A stretch of 64,000 nucleotides of DNA from Mucilaginibacter sp. KACC 22773 (GTDB lineage Bacteria > Bacteroidota > Bacteroidia > Sphingobacteriales > Sphingobacteriaceae): assembly GCF_028736215.1 (NCBI RefSeq), contig NZ_CP117883.1:2356001-2420000 (forward strand). Direction: 5' to 3'. This document shows positions 43,025-51,933 of the stretch, in pieces. A program made the position numbers and the translations under genes. Position 1 is the first letter of the stretch. Each line of letters starts with the position of its first letter. The notes beneath the pieces are model-generated. The model worked only from the letters and a program-made list of their open reading frames with translations. It made no database searches and was not told the origin of the DNA.

Positions 43025-43444
43025 CTAAATAGTATAATGCTCAATCACATCCTCGGGTACCTTGGCGCTTCTTCCGGTAGCCATATCAATCATTACGTAA
43101 TCAAAATAGCCGTCGCAGCATATTTTGCCGGTAGCTTTGTTGCTTAAGCTGAATTTTACGCGGCAGCCTTTATCGTCGATGGTTTCGATACCGGTTTTTA
43201 CAATGAAGTAGTCGCCCATGGCGAGGGCACGTTTATAATCTACGTGGGCAGTGCGTACTACCCAGCCAAAACCGCGCTCCATAAATTTTTCCATAGCCAT
43301 GCCGTAGCAGCGTTCCATCTGATCGTACCGGGCGGCCAATACATAATCAAAATATTTGCTGTTGTGTACGTGCTGAAACATGTCGATATCGTCCGGGCGT
43401 ACACGAAACTCGCTTTCGAAGGTAGAGTAGATGGGAGTATCCAT
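43025..43444 (-). CDS. 4-hydroxybenzoyl-CoA thioesterase-like (hotdog) protein
   Basis: A 139-residue single hotdog-fold acyl-CoA thioesterase of the YbgC/4HBT group. The active-site pattern FRVRPDDIDMFQHVHNSKYFDY, with the aspartate and following HVHN, and the helix YVLAARYDQMERC are diagnostic; VRTAHVDYKRAL and GCRVKFSLSNKATGKICCDG follow. The acyl-CoA chain length cannot be inferred. The start ATG lies 4 bp after a TATATTTG promoter box, so the mRNA may be leaderless. Confidence 0.88.
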   Translation of the reverse strand: MDTPIYSTFESEFRVRPDDIDMFQHVHNSKYFDYVLAARYDQMERCYGMAMEKFMERGFGWVVRTAHVDYKRALAMGDYFIVKTGIETIDDKGCRVKFSLSNKATGKICCDGYFDYVMIDMATGRSAKVPEDVIEHYTI

Positions 43445-43448
43445 AGGG

Positions 43449-43456
43449 CAAATATA
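43449..43456 (-). promoter_or_regulatory. -7 box TATATTTG abutting the thioesterase start
   Basis: Four bases separate the box from the ATG on the minus strand, so a leaderless transcript is likely. Confidence 0.45.
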
Positions 43457-43459
43457 ATG

Positions 43460-43515
43460 ATTGGGTTGGAGAGTGGTTGATTGGTAGGGCGGTTGATTAA
43501 GTTGATTAGGAGAGA
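43460..43515. repeat. GGTTGATT-word array upstream of the thioesterase
   Basis: GATTGGGTTGG, GTGGTTGATTGG, CGGTTGATTAAG and TTGATTAGG repeat in loose 7-10 bp phase. Same word family as 11786-11966 and 48058-48098. Confidence 0.6.
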
Positions 43516-43630
43516 GGGTGTATTTGGGGGTTACCGGGTGAATGATCGGTGATAAAAAATAACTAACCGTTAGATTTTGTTAGGCTATAAAATTAACTTT
43601 ATCGAGATTACAGCATATTCTTAACTATTG

Positions 43631-44200
43631 ATGACAAAACAGATTTACGATAAATCGATTGAAACCCGCGAACTACAGATGGTCGGTTTTTGGGTTAATT
43701 TTACTCACTTTTCAGTTGTTGGCTTTCTTCTCATTATGCCAACAACAGTATTGGTTTTTCATTTGATGAATTTCATTCAAAACCATAGTGACTCATTTCG
43801 GGAGGGAGAGATATGGATTGTAACTATCCCTCCTGTTTTGGCGACTATTTTTTATTTCATGCAGAAACGACAATTGAAATTTAAAGTAATTAATACTACA
43901 TTAAATTCTGTTCAACTGAAGGAAGTTATAATAGAAGTTGCCAAAAAACTTAACTGGGAATTTAAATCAGCCACAACAAATACCTATGTTGCTAAAACAA
44001 CCCCTGGGTTTTTCTCCGGAAGTTGGGGAGAGCAAATAACAATTTTATTCGACAATGATCGTGTTTTTGTGAATAGTATATGTGATCCTGAAAAAAGATC
44101 GTCCATTTTTTCGGCAGGGCGTAACAACGAAAATGAACAAACTTTAATTGATAAGATCAAAGAGGCAGAAAGTCAATCGGGTACTGCGCTTGAATTATAA
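43631..44200 (+). CDS. hypothetical membrane protein with C-terminal soluble domain
   Basis: A 189-residue protein. Two hydrophobic segments lie at about residues 18-42 and 60-76, then a cytosolic or periplasmic domain with TTLNSVQLKEVIIEVAKKLNW, TPGFFSGSWGEQITILFDNDRVFVNS and DPEKRSSIFSAGRNNENEQTLIDKI. The latter pattern recurs in uncharacterised Bacteroidota membrane proteins as I recall; no function is known. ATG at 43631 was preferred over the preceding TTG. The gene is noticeably AT-richer than its neighbours. Confidence 0.75.
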   Translation: MTKQIYDKSIETRELQMVGFWVNFTHFSVVGFLLIMPTTVLVFHLMNFIQNHSDSFREGEIWIVTIPPVLATIFYFMQKRQLKFKVINTTLNSVQLKEVIIEVAKKLNWEFKSATTNTYVAKTTPGFFSGSWGEQITILFDNDRVFVNSICDPEKRSSIFSAGRNNENEQTLIDKIKEAESQSGTALEL

Positions 44201-44267
44201 CAATTATGTGTTAAGATATATTACGGAGGCGGGAAGGCAAGTTTTTAATTTTTAACTCTAAAACCAA

Positions 44268-44939
44268 ATGAAATATATCCTCCTGGTTTGCTTTTGTTTT
44301 TTTGCAGGTATTGGTCTTGCTCAAAAGATGCAATGTGCATGTGGTACAGATAGTAATTTGAACGAAATCATTGACTGTAAATCTACTATTTTTAAAAATG
44401 GAGCGCGATTATATTGGCAGTTTAACTGCGATTCGTCGTGGTTGACCTTCAAGGCTGTAAATGGACGCAAACGGATCTTGTTTTCGTTGGACAGTTCTTT
44501 AATGGAGCTTACAGGCCGGCTTGGTTATATTTACGCTGCCGAATACAAATACGTATTTCTAATTCGGCAAAACCTAATCTCCGGTTGTTGCGACCCGCCC
44601 GAGTTTATTTTGTTTAATAAAAACACAGGTCGTCAAAAATCGTTATTGGGGCGGTTGGTATTTTATAGCCACGACAGTAAATATCCTATTGTTATATCCC
44701 TGGGGCCAAATAGTAATTCGTTGATTATATTTAATGTAGATACGCACAAAAAATATTCGATAGCCTTACCACGCGGGCGACTGTCAAAATCTATTAAGTT
44801 ATCTTTTTTCTCCGCCCCCGAACTCCTGTTTGATAATGACCTTATTAAAGGCGACAGTTTAGTACTTAAATACCAATATAAAACTACGGCAAAAAAAGAC
44901 TGGCTTTACTCAAAAATTTTGATTGATTTGAAAAAATGA
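44268..44939 (+). CDS. secreted cysteine-containing hypothetical protein
   Basis: A 223-residue protein of unknown family with a signal peptide (about 1-18, MKYILLVCFCFFAGIGLAQ). The mature part has several cysteines (CACGTDSN, IDCKST, NCDSSW, SGCCDPPEF) and beta-rich, propeller-like strands (KRILFSLDSSLMELTG, KYVFLIRQNL, NSLIIFNVDTHKKYSIALPRG). It starts 67 bp after the preceding membrane-protein gene and may be co-transcribed with it. Both are AT-rich relative to the window. Confidence 0.75.
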   Translation: MKYILLVCFCFFAGIGLAQKMQCACGTDSNLNEIIDCKSTIFKNGARLYWQFNCDSSWLTFKAVNGRKRILFSLDSSLMELTGRLGYIYAAEYKYVFLIRQNLISGCCDPPEFILFNKNTGRQKSLLGRLVFYSHDSKYPIVISLGPNSNSLIIFNVDTHKKYSIALPRGRLSKSIKLSFFSAPELLFDNDLIKGDSLVLKYQYKTTAKKDWLYSKILIDLKK

Positions 44940-45100
44940 TGTCCTAAATCTCAACGCCGATAAAAAAGATTTAAAAAAAGTGGATTAGATTTTGGAGTAT
45001 GACTGTTTTTATGTGATTGTCATTTAAAGTATGCCTGATATCAAAATAACAGATTGACGTTTATTCTGGTTTTCCTATATTCGGGAAACTTCTGCTTATA

Positions 45101-46906
45101 ATGAAAATACTATCCCGGTTATTATTTACCGCTATCCTGTTTTTGAGCGCTAACTCCTTTGCACAGCAGCAACCTCTAAATATGCAATACGCTGTATCGA
45201 TGGAGAAGGCAGCCGATCATCTTTACCACGTTGAGCTTACCAATAAAACGCCAGGTAAAACACTCGATTTTAAAATGTGTGCCTGGACTCCCGGCTACTA
45301 CCAGCTTATTGATTTTGCCGCCGCGGTACAAAATTTTAAAGTAACCGATAGCAAGGGTGTAAACCTGAAGTGGCAAAAAGCCTCGGAAAACACCTGGCGC
45401 GTTTATCACAACAGTTCTGGCACAATAAAAATTTCGTATGATGTTAAAGCCACGGTGCCCTTTGTGGGCAATATTTACCTTGATGAAACACGGGGATACA
45501 TTACCCCCGGTGGTTTATTCATGTACCTGGATAATGAACTGTGGCATCCGGTTACCATAAAAATGCAACCCTATAGCAAATGGAATGCAATGGTGGCCAC
45601 GGGCTTAGATACGGTTGCAGGTAAATATCACCTGTACAAAGCCGATAATTTTGATGTGCTGTATGATAGCCCCTTTTTAATGGGCGAACTGGAAGTGCTG
45701 CCTCCGTTTACGGTTAAAAATAAACCACACAATTTTATTGGTTATAAGTTACCTGAGTTTGACGGGCAGGCATTTATGGACGATTTGAAAAAGATTGTGG
45801 TTGCGGGCAGCAACATCATTGGCGAAATACCCTATACGCACTATACCTTTTTATCAATAGGTGCCGGGGGCGGCGGTATCGAACATTTAAACTCATCGTC
45901 GTTAAGTTTTAGCGGGGGGGAGGGTTTTAATTCGCCCGAGGCTAAAAAGAGGCTTTACAACTTTATAGCCCACGAGTATTTTCACCATTATAATGTTAAA
46001 CGCATCAGGCCGGTTGAATTGGGCCCGTTTGATTATTCGAAAGAGAACCACACCAATATGCTTTGGGTATCTGAAGGGTTTACGGTTTATTACGAATATA
46101 TGATAACAAGGCGCGCCGGTTTAATGACGGGCGAAGATATGCTGAAAGATTTTGAAGAAAATATTAAAAACTATGAGAATAAGCCGGGCCATTTTTACCA
46201 GTCGGCCACCCAGGCCAGTTACAATACCTGGAACGACGGGCCAAACGGCCGCGTAAATGAGGATATTAATAAAACCATATCCTATTATGATAAAGGCCCT
46301 GTGCTTGGCTTAATGCTCGATTTTAACATCAGGCATGCTACTCAAAATAAAAAGACACTTGATGATGTAATGCGGTTGCTTTACTACAAATATTACAAAA
46401 AGCTTAACCGGGGCTTTACCGAAAAGGAATTTAGGGCCGAATGCGAAAAAATGGCCGGCACGCCAATGCCCGAAGTGTTTGAATACGCATCTACGGTTAA
46501 ACCACCCGATTATCCAAAATACTTTGCTTACGGTGGTTTACGGATAGATACTAATGCTACGGTTACTTATAACTCATGGGCCGGCATTAATTATAGGCAA
46601 CGACGCGATACATTAACTATTGGCACTGTCGAACCCAATTCGCCTGCCTGGGAAAAAGGCATAAGGGGTGGAACAAAAATTTTAACCGTTGAAGGCCAAC
46701 CGGCAACGCAAAAATTATTAGACCATGCACTGGAAGCAAAAAACACTGGCGATGCTTTAACGCTCACCATACAAAAAGGAACCGAGAAACGCGATGTAAC
46801 TATTATACTGGGCAGCAAAAAGGAAAAGACGTTTAAGATAAGTCCGCTGCCCAATCCCGATCCGTTGCAGGCGGCTATTTATAAAAGCTGGATAGGGAGT
46901 CTGTAA
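45101..46906 (+). CDS. M61-family metallopeptidase with PDZ domain
   Basis: This 601-residue secreted peptidase of the glycyl aminopeptidase (M61) family has a signal peptide (1-21, ending SANSFAQ). The zinc motif HEYFH is at His291-Glu292-His295 in FIAHEYFHHYNVKRIRP, and the third ligand Glu lies in MLWVSEGFTVYYE. A C-terminal PDZ domain (about 490-590) has IGTVEPNSPAWEKGIRGGTKI. It should degrade peptides in the periplasm, with the PDZ domain binding substrate tails. A heptad array follows the stop codon, then the HD-CoaD-like fusion. Confidence 0.93.
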   Translation: MKILSRLLFTAILFLSANSFAQQQPLNMQYAVSMEKAADHLYHVELTNKTPGKTLDFKMCAWTPGYYQLIDFAAAVQNFKVTDSKGVNLKWQKASENTWRVYHNSSGTIKISYDVKATVPFVGNIYLDETRGYITPGGLFMYLDNELWHPVTIKMQPYSKWNAMVATGLDTVAGKYHLYKADNFDVLYDSPFLMGELEVLPPFTVKNKPHNFIGYKLPEFDGQAFMDDLKKIVVAGSNIIGEIPYTHYTFLSIGAGGGGIEHLNSSSLSFSGGEGFNSPEAKKRLYNFIAHEYFHHYNVKRIRPVELGPFDYSKENHTNMLWVSEGFTVYYEYMITRRAGLMTGEDMLKDFEENIKNYENKPGHFYQSATQASYNTWNDGPNGRVNEDINKTISYYDKGPVLGLMLDFNIRHATQNKKTLDDVMRLLYYKYYKKLNRGFTEKEFRAECEKMAGTPMPEVFEYASTVKPPDYPKYFAYGGLRIDTNATVTYNSWAGINYRQRRDTLTIGTVEPNSPAWEKGIRGGTKILTVEGQPATQKLLDHALEAKNTGDALTLTIQKGTEKRDVTIILGSKKEKTFKISPLPNPDPLQAAIYKSWIGSL

Positions 46907-46937
46907 AGTCAAAATTCAAAAGTCAAAATTCAAAAAT
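46907..46937. repeat. heptad array TCAAAAT/TCAAAAG
   Basis: Units TCAAAAT, TCAAAAG, TCAAAAT, TCAAAAA run in 7-bp phase from just past the M61 stop. Confidence 0.7.
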
Positions 46938-46991
46938 GACTTACAATTTTAAAGGTATTTGTTTGTAGCATTGTGGGGTAATTAAAACGTT

Positions 46992-47945
46992 ATGAAAATT
47001 ACAGAACAAACAAACCGGCTTATGGAGCTTGGCCTTGATGCGGATATACTAAACCGTTACCGCGAACCGCACCGGTTTTACCATACGCTGGAGCATCTGG
47101 ACGATTTGTGTGGGCAGCTGGAATTAAAGGGTTTTGCCGATAATGATGCATTGCTGCTTGCTACCGTATTTCATGATATTATTTATGATCCGCGTTCGGC
47201 TACAAACGAAGAGGATTCGGCGAAGTACTTTAATGAACTGTTTATCGGCGACCAGCGATTAAAGGATGAGGTAACGCAAATCATCTTCGATACCAAAAAT
47301 CATCAGCCCAAAACAGAGCTATCAAAAGTGTTTTGTGATGCCGATTTAAATATTCTCAAGCTGCCTTTTGATAAATTGCTGCAGTATGAGCAGCAGATAT
47401 TTAAGGAGTTTCAGTTTGTTGATTATGCCATTTACCGCGAAAAGAGGGTAGAGGTGCTGCAGAGTTTACAGCAAAATGTAAACAACCCTGCGCTGGAGTA
47501 TTTAATTGATTACGTGCGCACCCGCCGGCCCAGGATAGCGGTTTACCCCGGTAGTTTTAACCCATTCCATAAAGGCCACTTTAATATACTGCAAAAAGCC
47601 GAACAGGTATTTGATAAGGTAATCATAGCCCGCGGCGTTAACCCCGGTAAAGATGCTTCCAGTTATGCTTTACCAAATATTTTAAAATACAGGCAATTAG
47701 CCACGTACGAGGGTTTACTTACTGATTTTACCGGCAGCCTGGGCTATGCTGTAACAATAATCCGTGGCTTACGCAATGGATCAGATTTGCAATACGAATT
47801 AAACCAGTATCGCTATATGCAGGAGCTTGGCGATAAAAGTATCAATGTAATTGCCATATTTTGTGATATGGAATTTGAGCATATCTCCAGCACCGGCATC
47901 AGGCAGCTGGAAAAATATGGGAAAGCCGGGGAGTATTTGGTTTAG
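46992..47945 (+). CDS. HD-superfamily phosphohydrolase fused to CoaD-like nucleotidyltransferase
   Basis: A 317-residue two-domain protein. Residues about 1-175 are a predicted metal-dependent HD hydrolase: His31/His35 in RFYHTLEHLDDL, His61-Asp62 in TVFHDIIYD, and Asp116/Asp118 in FCDADLNIL. Residues about 180-317 form an adenylyl/cytidylyltransferase domain resembling phosphopantetheine adenylyltransferase: YPGSFNPFHKGH with the HxGH motif, IIRGLRNGSDLQYEL, and ISSTGIR. The second domain may make or act on a nucleotide-linked cofactor, and the first may hydrolyse a nucleotide or phosphoester. Whether it replaces or duplicates CoaD is unknown. Confidence 0.85.
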   Translation: MKITEQTNRLMELGLDADILNRYREPHRFYHTLEHLDDLCGQLELKGFADNDALLLATVFHDIIYDPRSATNEEDSAKYFNELFIGDQRLKDEVTQIIFDTKNHQPKTELSKVFCDADLNILKLPFDKLLQYEQQIFKEFQFVDYAIYREKRVEVLQSLQQNVNNPALEYLIDYVRTRRPRIAVYPGSFNPFHKGHFNILQKAEQVFDKVIIARGVNPGKDASSYALPNILKYRQLATYEGLLTDFTGSLGYAVTIIRGLRNGSDLQYELNQYRYMQELGDKSINVIAIFCDMEFEHISSTGIRQLEKYGKAGEYLV

Positions 47946-47950
47946 GGGGA

Positions 47951-48073
47951 TTAGGTGAGTGGTTGAGATTTTATGTGAAAGGGTTCTCGGCTTGGTTCAG
48001 CTGAAAGCTGAAACCCTGTAACCCACGAGCTGAAAGCTCGCGCGAGCGGCGGCCCAGTCAACCACTCACCTAA
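47951..48073. repeat. 16-bp inverted repeat enclosing two TGAAA-loop hairpins
   Basis: TTAGGTGAGTGGTTGA (47951-47966) and TCAACCACTCACCTAA (48058-48073) are perfect complements. Between them lie TTCAGC-TGAAA-GCTGAA (47996-48012) and CGAGC-TGAAA-GCTCG (48026-48040), two stems sharing the same 5-nt loop. Confidence 0.8.
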
Positions 48074-48127
48074 TCAACCCAATCAACCACTCACCAACTT
48101 TTGAATTTTGAATTTTTACTTTTGAAT
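48057..48127. repeat. TCAACCACTCACC array and TTTTGAA words before rpsO
   Basis: TCAACCACTCACC / TAATCAACCCAATCAACC words continue to 48098, then TTTTGAATTTTGAATTTTTACTTTTGAA words up to the rpsO promoter. Confidence 0.65.
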
Positions 48128-48135
48128 TAAATCAC

Positions 48136-48143
48136 TATCTTTG
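48136..48143 (+). promoter_or_regulatory. rpsO -7 box TATCTTTG
   Basis: Perfect TAnnTTTG box 48 bp before the rpsO ATG. The -33 region is a weak TTTTTAC. Confidence 0.6.
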
Positions 48144-48190
48144 CACCCACAATTAACAAAAGTATTTAACGCTTTAATATTATTCACGTA

Positions 48191-48469
48191 ATGTATTTAG
48201 GTAAAGAGACAAAGGCAGAGATCTTTGCAAAACACGGTAAGGGTGCTACAGACACTGGTTCAACCGAAGGTCAGGTAGCATTATTCACTCACCGCATCGC
48301 ACACTTAACTGGTCACCTTAAGAAAAACAAACACGATTTTTCTACCCAGTTATCACTGCAAAAATTAGTAGGTAAACGCCGCGGATTGTTAGCGTACCTG
48401 TACAAAAAAGACATTGAAAGATATCGTGCTATCATCAAAGCTTTACAGCTAAGGGATATCATTAAATAA
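48191..48469 (+). CDS. rpsO: 30S ribosomal protein S15
   Basis: A 92-residue S15 binding 16S rRNA in the platform of the small subunit. GATDTGSTEGQVALFTHRI, HLTGHLKKNKHDFSTQLSL and VGKRRGLLAYLYKKDIERYR are the standard signature. It has its own promoter and a strong terminator at 48490-48522, yet is followed by pnp as in many bacteria. The rpsO-pnp arrangement permits read-through or attenuated transcription of pnp. Confidence 0.98.
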   Translation: MYLGKETKAEIFAKHGKGATDTGSTEGQVALFTHRIAHLTGHLKKNKHDFSTQLSLQKLVGKRRGLLAYLYKKDIERYRAIIKALQLRDIIK

Positions 48470-48489
48470 TTCTCATACTTTTTATTGAA

Positions 48490-48522
48490 AAGCCATCCCG
48501 ATTTTGTGGATGGCTTTTTTAC
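48490..48522 (+). terminator. rpsO terminator
   Basis: AAAAGCCATCC pairs with GGATGGCTTTT around a 9-nt loop, followed by TT. In the rpsO-pnp pair such a hairpin often attenuates pnp. Confidence 0.8.
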
Positions 48523-48600
48523 TTTTGAAAAAATTATACACACACACATAAAAAACCGGTGCGCTCCGAAAGATGAAAAGTGCACCACAACAAAAAGAAG

Positions 48601-50736
48601 ATGAGTTTAAACGTAATTAAAAAAGTTATTGATTTAGGTGACGGCCGCACCATTGAGATCGAAACAGGTAAACTGGCCAAACAGGCAGATGGCTCTGTAG
48701 TTATTAAAATGGGTGATACCATGTTATTGGCTACCGTAGTATCATCGCCGGAAGCGAAAGAGGGAGTTGATTTTTTACCCCTTTCTGTTGATTACCAGGA
48801 AAAATACGCTGCTACCGGTCGTATCCCGGGTGGCTTTTTACGCCGCGAAGCGCGTTTGTCAGACTATGAGGTTTTAATCTCGCGTTTGGTTGACCGTGCT
48901 TTACGCCCGTTATTCCCTTCAGATTATCACGCTGATACACAAGTGATGATCTCTTTAATTTCTGCCGATAAAGATATCATGCCCGATTGCCTTGCCGGTT
49001 TGGCAGCATCGGCAGCATTAGCTGTATCTGATATTCCTTTTAACGGCCCTATCTCTGAAGTACGTGTTGCAAAAATTGATGGTCAGTTGGTAATTAACCC
49101 AACTTTAACCCAGCTTGAGCATGCTACTTTAGAATTTATTGTTGCAGGTAGCGAGCACGATATCAACATGGTTGAAGGTGAATCGAAAGAGATCCAGGAA
49201 GCTGAATTGGTTGAAGCTATTAAATTTGCACACACTGCTATCAAAATTCAATGTTTAGCTCAAAAAGAGTTAACTATTGAAGTTGGCAAAACCGAAAAAC
49301 GTGTTTACTGCCATGAAAACAGCAATGAAGATTTGAAAAAAGCAATCTATGCTGCTACTTATGACCAGGTTTACGCAATCGCTTCTTCTGCATCTGCAAA
49401 AGACGAGCGCTCAGCAAAATTCAAAGAAGTTCGTGATGCCTATATCGCTACTTTAGGCGAAATTGATGAGGTTACTAAATTCTTAGCTAAAAAATACTAC
49501 CATGATGTGGAGTATGATGCTATCCGTAACCTAGTATTAGATGAAGGCAAGCGTTTAGATGGCCGTTCAACTACCCAGATTCGCCCTATCTGGAGCGAAG
49601 TTGGTTATTTGCCGTCAGCCCATGGTTCTGCCGTATTTACCCGTGGCGAAACACAATCATTAACCACTGTTACTTTAGGTGCAAAAGATGATGAGCAAAT
49701 GATTGATGGCGCGTTCATCAATGGTTACCAAAAATTCCTGTTGCATTATAATTTCCCGGGTTTCTCAACCGGCGAGGTTCGTCCTAACAGGGGTGCTGGT
49801 CGCCGTGAAATTGGTCATGGTAACCTGGCTATGCGTTCGTTAAAACAAGTACTACCATCTGAGGATGAAAATCCATATACCATCCGTATCGTTTCTGATA
49901 TTCTTGAATCAAACGGTTCATCGTCAATGGCTACGGTTTGTGCCGGTACATTGGCTTTGATGGATGCTGGTATCAAAATCAAATCGCCGGTATCTGGTAT
50001 CGCGATGGGATTGATCACCAACGAAATGGGTACTAAATATGCTATCTTATCTGACATCCTGGGCGACGAAGATCATTTAGGTGATATGGACTTTAAAGTA
50101 ACCGGTACTGCCAACGGTATTGTTGCTGTACAAATGGACTTGAAAATCAATGGCCTATCGTACGAAGTGTTAACTAACGCTTTAAACCAGGCCAAAGATG
50201 GTCGTTTACATATCCTTGGCGAAATGGCTAAAACCATTACTGCCCCTCGTGTTGATCTGAAGCCACACGCTCCGCGTATTGTTACCATCAAAATTGATAA
50301 AGAATTTATTGGTGCAGTTATCGGGCCCGGTGGTAAAATTATCCAGGAAATGCAACGCGAAACCGGTGCAACTATTTCTATCGAAGAAAAAGACAACCAG
50401 GGTATCGTTCAGATTTTTGCCGACAATAAGGCATCTATCGATCAGGCTTTATCGCGTATCCGCAACATTGCTTCTAAACCAGAAGTTGGCGAGATATACG
50501 AAGGTAAAGTAAAATCAATTATGCCATTTGGCGCATTTGTTGAGATTATGCCGGGTAAAGATGGTTTGTTACACATATCTGAAATAGATCACCGCAGGAT
50601 CGAAAAAATGGACGGTATATTTGAGGTTGGCGACGAGGTAAGGGTTAAATTGCTTGATGTAGATAAACAAGGTAAACTTAAATTATCGCGTAAAGCACTG
50701 TTACCAAGGCCGGAAGCTCCAAAATCCGAAAAATAA
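48601..50736 (+). CDS. pnp: polyribonucleotide nucleotidyltransferase (PNPase)
   Basis: This 711-residue 3'-5' phosphorolytic exoribonuclease has two RNase PH domains (about 10-230 and 320-545), a KH domain ([21 protein letters not shown]) and a C-terminal S1 domain ([20 protein letters not shown]). The second RNase PH core carries [18 protein letters not shown] and the SGIAMGL strand. It works in RNA turnover and probably assembles as a trimer. ATG at 48601 was chosen; the open frame starts seven codons upstream. A terminator lies directly after. Confidence 0.98.
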   Translation: MSLNVIKKVIDLGDGRTIEIETGKLAKQADGSVVIKMGDTMLLATVVSSPEAKEGVDFLPLSVDYQEKYAATGRIPGGFLRREARLSDYEVLISRLVDRALRPLFPSDYHADTQVMISLISADKDIMPDCLAGLAASAALAVSDIPFNGPISEVRVAKIDGQLVINPTLTQLEHATLEFIVAGSEHDINMVEGESKEIQEAELVEAIKFAHTAIKIQCLAQKELTIEVGKTEKRVYCHENSNEDLKKAIYAATYDQVYAIASSASAKDERSAKFKEVRDAYIATLGEIDEVTKFLAKKYYHDVEYDAIRNLVLDEGKRLDGRSTTQIRPIWSEVGYLPSAHGSAVFTRGETQSLTTVTLGAKDDEQMIDGAFINGYQKFLLHYNFPGFSTGEVRPNRGAGRREIGHGNLAMRSLKQVLPSEDENPYTIRIVSDILESNGSSSMATVCAGTLALMDAGIKIKSPVSGIAMGLITNEMGTKYAILSDILGDEDHLGDMDFKVTGTANGIVAVQMDLKINGLSYEVLTNALNQAKDGRLHILGEMAKTITAPRVDLKPHAPRIVTIKIDKEFIGAVIGPGGKIIQEMQRETGATISIEEKDNQGIVQIFADNKASIDQALSRIRNIASKPEVGEIYEGKVKSIMPFGAFVEIMPGKDGLLHISEIDHRRIEKMDGIFEVGDEVRVKLLDVDKQGKLKLSRKALLPRPEAPKSEK

Positions 50737-50752
50737 TTGTAATATTATATGT

Positions 50753-50785
50753 GCAAAACCCTCTTTATGAGGGTTTTGCTGTTTT
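50753..50785 (+). terminator. pnp terminator
   Basis: GCAAAACCCTC pairs perfectly with GAGGGTTTTGC around TTTAT and is followed by TGTTTTT. Confidence 0.9.
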
Positions 50786-50903
50786 TGCTTGTTTTTTTTA
50801 CACTTTTTTTGAAAAAATTAAAACAAAAGTGGGATGTTTAAACTTTATATCAGTTCATAGATAGTTGAATAAACCATAAAATCCGATCCTGCTTGTAAAA
50901 ACG

Positions 50904-51176
50904 ATGACCCCTGCTACAAACGATCCTTTAGATTTTCTTAATAGCAATCCGCAGGGAATACAATCGGCTACACAAACCGATTTAGTTCAATTGCTGCTAT
51001 ATGAGATCATCCGGGTTAAAGAATTAATACTGTATTATGACTCCATTCCCAATGGAGGTGGTCAGCTTGGCTCATCAATTTTGAATGAGCTGGTATCAGA
51101 AGCCTATCAATCGCTTGTAAACTACGATACAGTACTGATGAAAAAGTACTATGACTTGTTGCTAAACTGCGATTAA
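50904..51176 (+). CDS. small hypothetical protein
   Basis: A 90-residue acidic protein without a recognised family. After a polar N-terminus (MTPATNDPLDFLNSNPQ) come two amphipathic helices: TDLVQLLLYEIIRVKELILYY and SILNELVSEAYQSLVNYDTV, ending in YDLLLNCD. No signal peptide. It lies between pnp and rpe, with 64 bp to the TATATTTG box of rpe downstream. Good codon composition supports it as a real gene. Confidence 0.7.
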   Translation: MTPATNDPLDFLNSNPQGIQSATQTDLVQLLLYEIIRVKELILYYDSIPNGGGQLGSSILNELVSEAYQSLVNYDTVLMKKYYDLLLNCD

Positions 51177-51179
51177 GCT

Positions 51180-51222
51180 GCATATGTGCAGATATGCAGA
51201 TTTTAGATGTGCAGATGTTTAC
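51180..51222. repeat. array of GATATGCA/GATGTGCA words
   Basis: GCATATGTGCAGATATGCAG and TTTTAGATGTGCAGATG form a degenerate array in period 7/14. It is the reverse-strand counterpart of the ATCTGCACATTTG array after iscS. Confidence 0.65.
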
Positions 51223-51271
51223 TTAAGATAAAACTTTACAAATAATTGCCAATTGCAATGTTGGGGATTTA

Positions 51272-51279
51272 TATATTTG
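51272..51279 (+). promoter_or_regulatory. -7 box TATATTTG abutting the rpe start
   Basis: The box ends 3 bp before the ATG at 51283, so transcription would begin at or near the start codon and the mRNA may be leaderless. Confidence 0.5.
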
Positions 51280-51282
51280 CAC

Positions 51283-51933
51283 ATGAACCATCTGATAGCG
51301 CCATCTATTTTAGCGGCCGACTTTGCCAACCTGCAACGCGATATTGAAATGATCAATAACAGCGAAGCTGATTGGGTGCATGTTGATATTATGGATGGCA
51401 TGTTTGTGCCAAATATCTCTTTTGGTTTTCCGGTTGTTGCTGCCACAAAAAGGCATGCCACCAAACCGCTGGATGTTCACCTGATGATTGTTGATCCTGA
51501 TAGGTACGTTAAGGCGTTTAAAGATGCCGGTGCCAATGGTATCACTGTTCATTACGAAGCCTGCCCGCATTTACATCGCACCGTACAAGCTATTAAAGAG
51601 CTTGGCTGCAGGGCGGGAGTCGCCCTTAATCCGCATACGCCCGTAGCTTTGCTTGAGGATATAATAGCCGACCTGGATATGGTACTCATTATGTCTGTTA
51701 ATCCTGGCTTTGGCGGCCAAAAGTTTATTGCCAATACCTACAAAAAGCTTAACGATTTGAAGGCCCTGAGTGAAAGGAAAAATCCGGGCTTATTTATCGA
51801 GGTTGATGGCGGTGTAGATCAAAATAATGTTAAAGAATTATTGCAAGCAGGTGCAAATGTGCTTGTTGCGGGCAGTTCTGTGTTCTCATCGGCCATACCG
51901 GCCGATGCAATATATAACCTCAAACACCCTTAA
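51283..51933 (+). CDS. rpe: ribulose-phosphate 3-epimerase
   Basis: A 216-residue TIM-barrel enzyme interconverting ribulose 5-phosphate and xylulose 5-phosphate. LIAPSILAADFANLQ, DWVHVDIMDGMFVPNISFG with metal-binding His and Asp, PLDVHLMIVDPD, MSVNPGFGGQKFI and VDGGVDQNNVKELLQAGANVLVAGS are diagnostic. ATG at 51283 was chosen over the upstream in-frame ATG at 51253 because of the promoter box and family N-terminus. It links the xylulose 5-phosphate from xylB to the pentose phosphate pathway. Confidence 0.96.
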   Translation: MNHLIAPSILAADFANLQRDIEMINNSEADWVHVDIMDGMFVPNISFGFPVVAATKRHATKPLDVHLMIVDPDRYVKAFKDAGANGITVHYEACPHLHRTVQAIKELGCRAGVALNPHTPVALLEDIIADLDMVLIMSVNPGFGGQKFIANTYKKLNDLKALSERKNPGLFIEVDGGVDQNNVKELLQAGANVLVAGSSVFSSAIPADAIYNLKHP

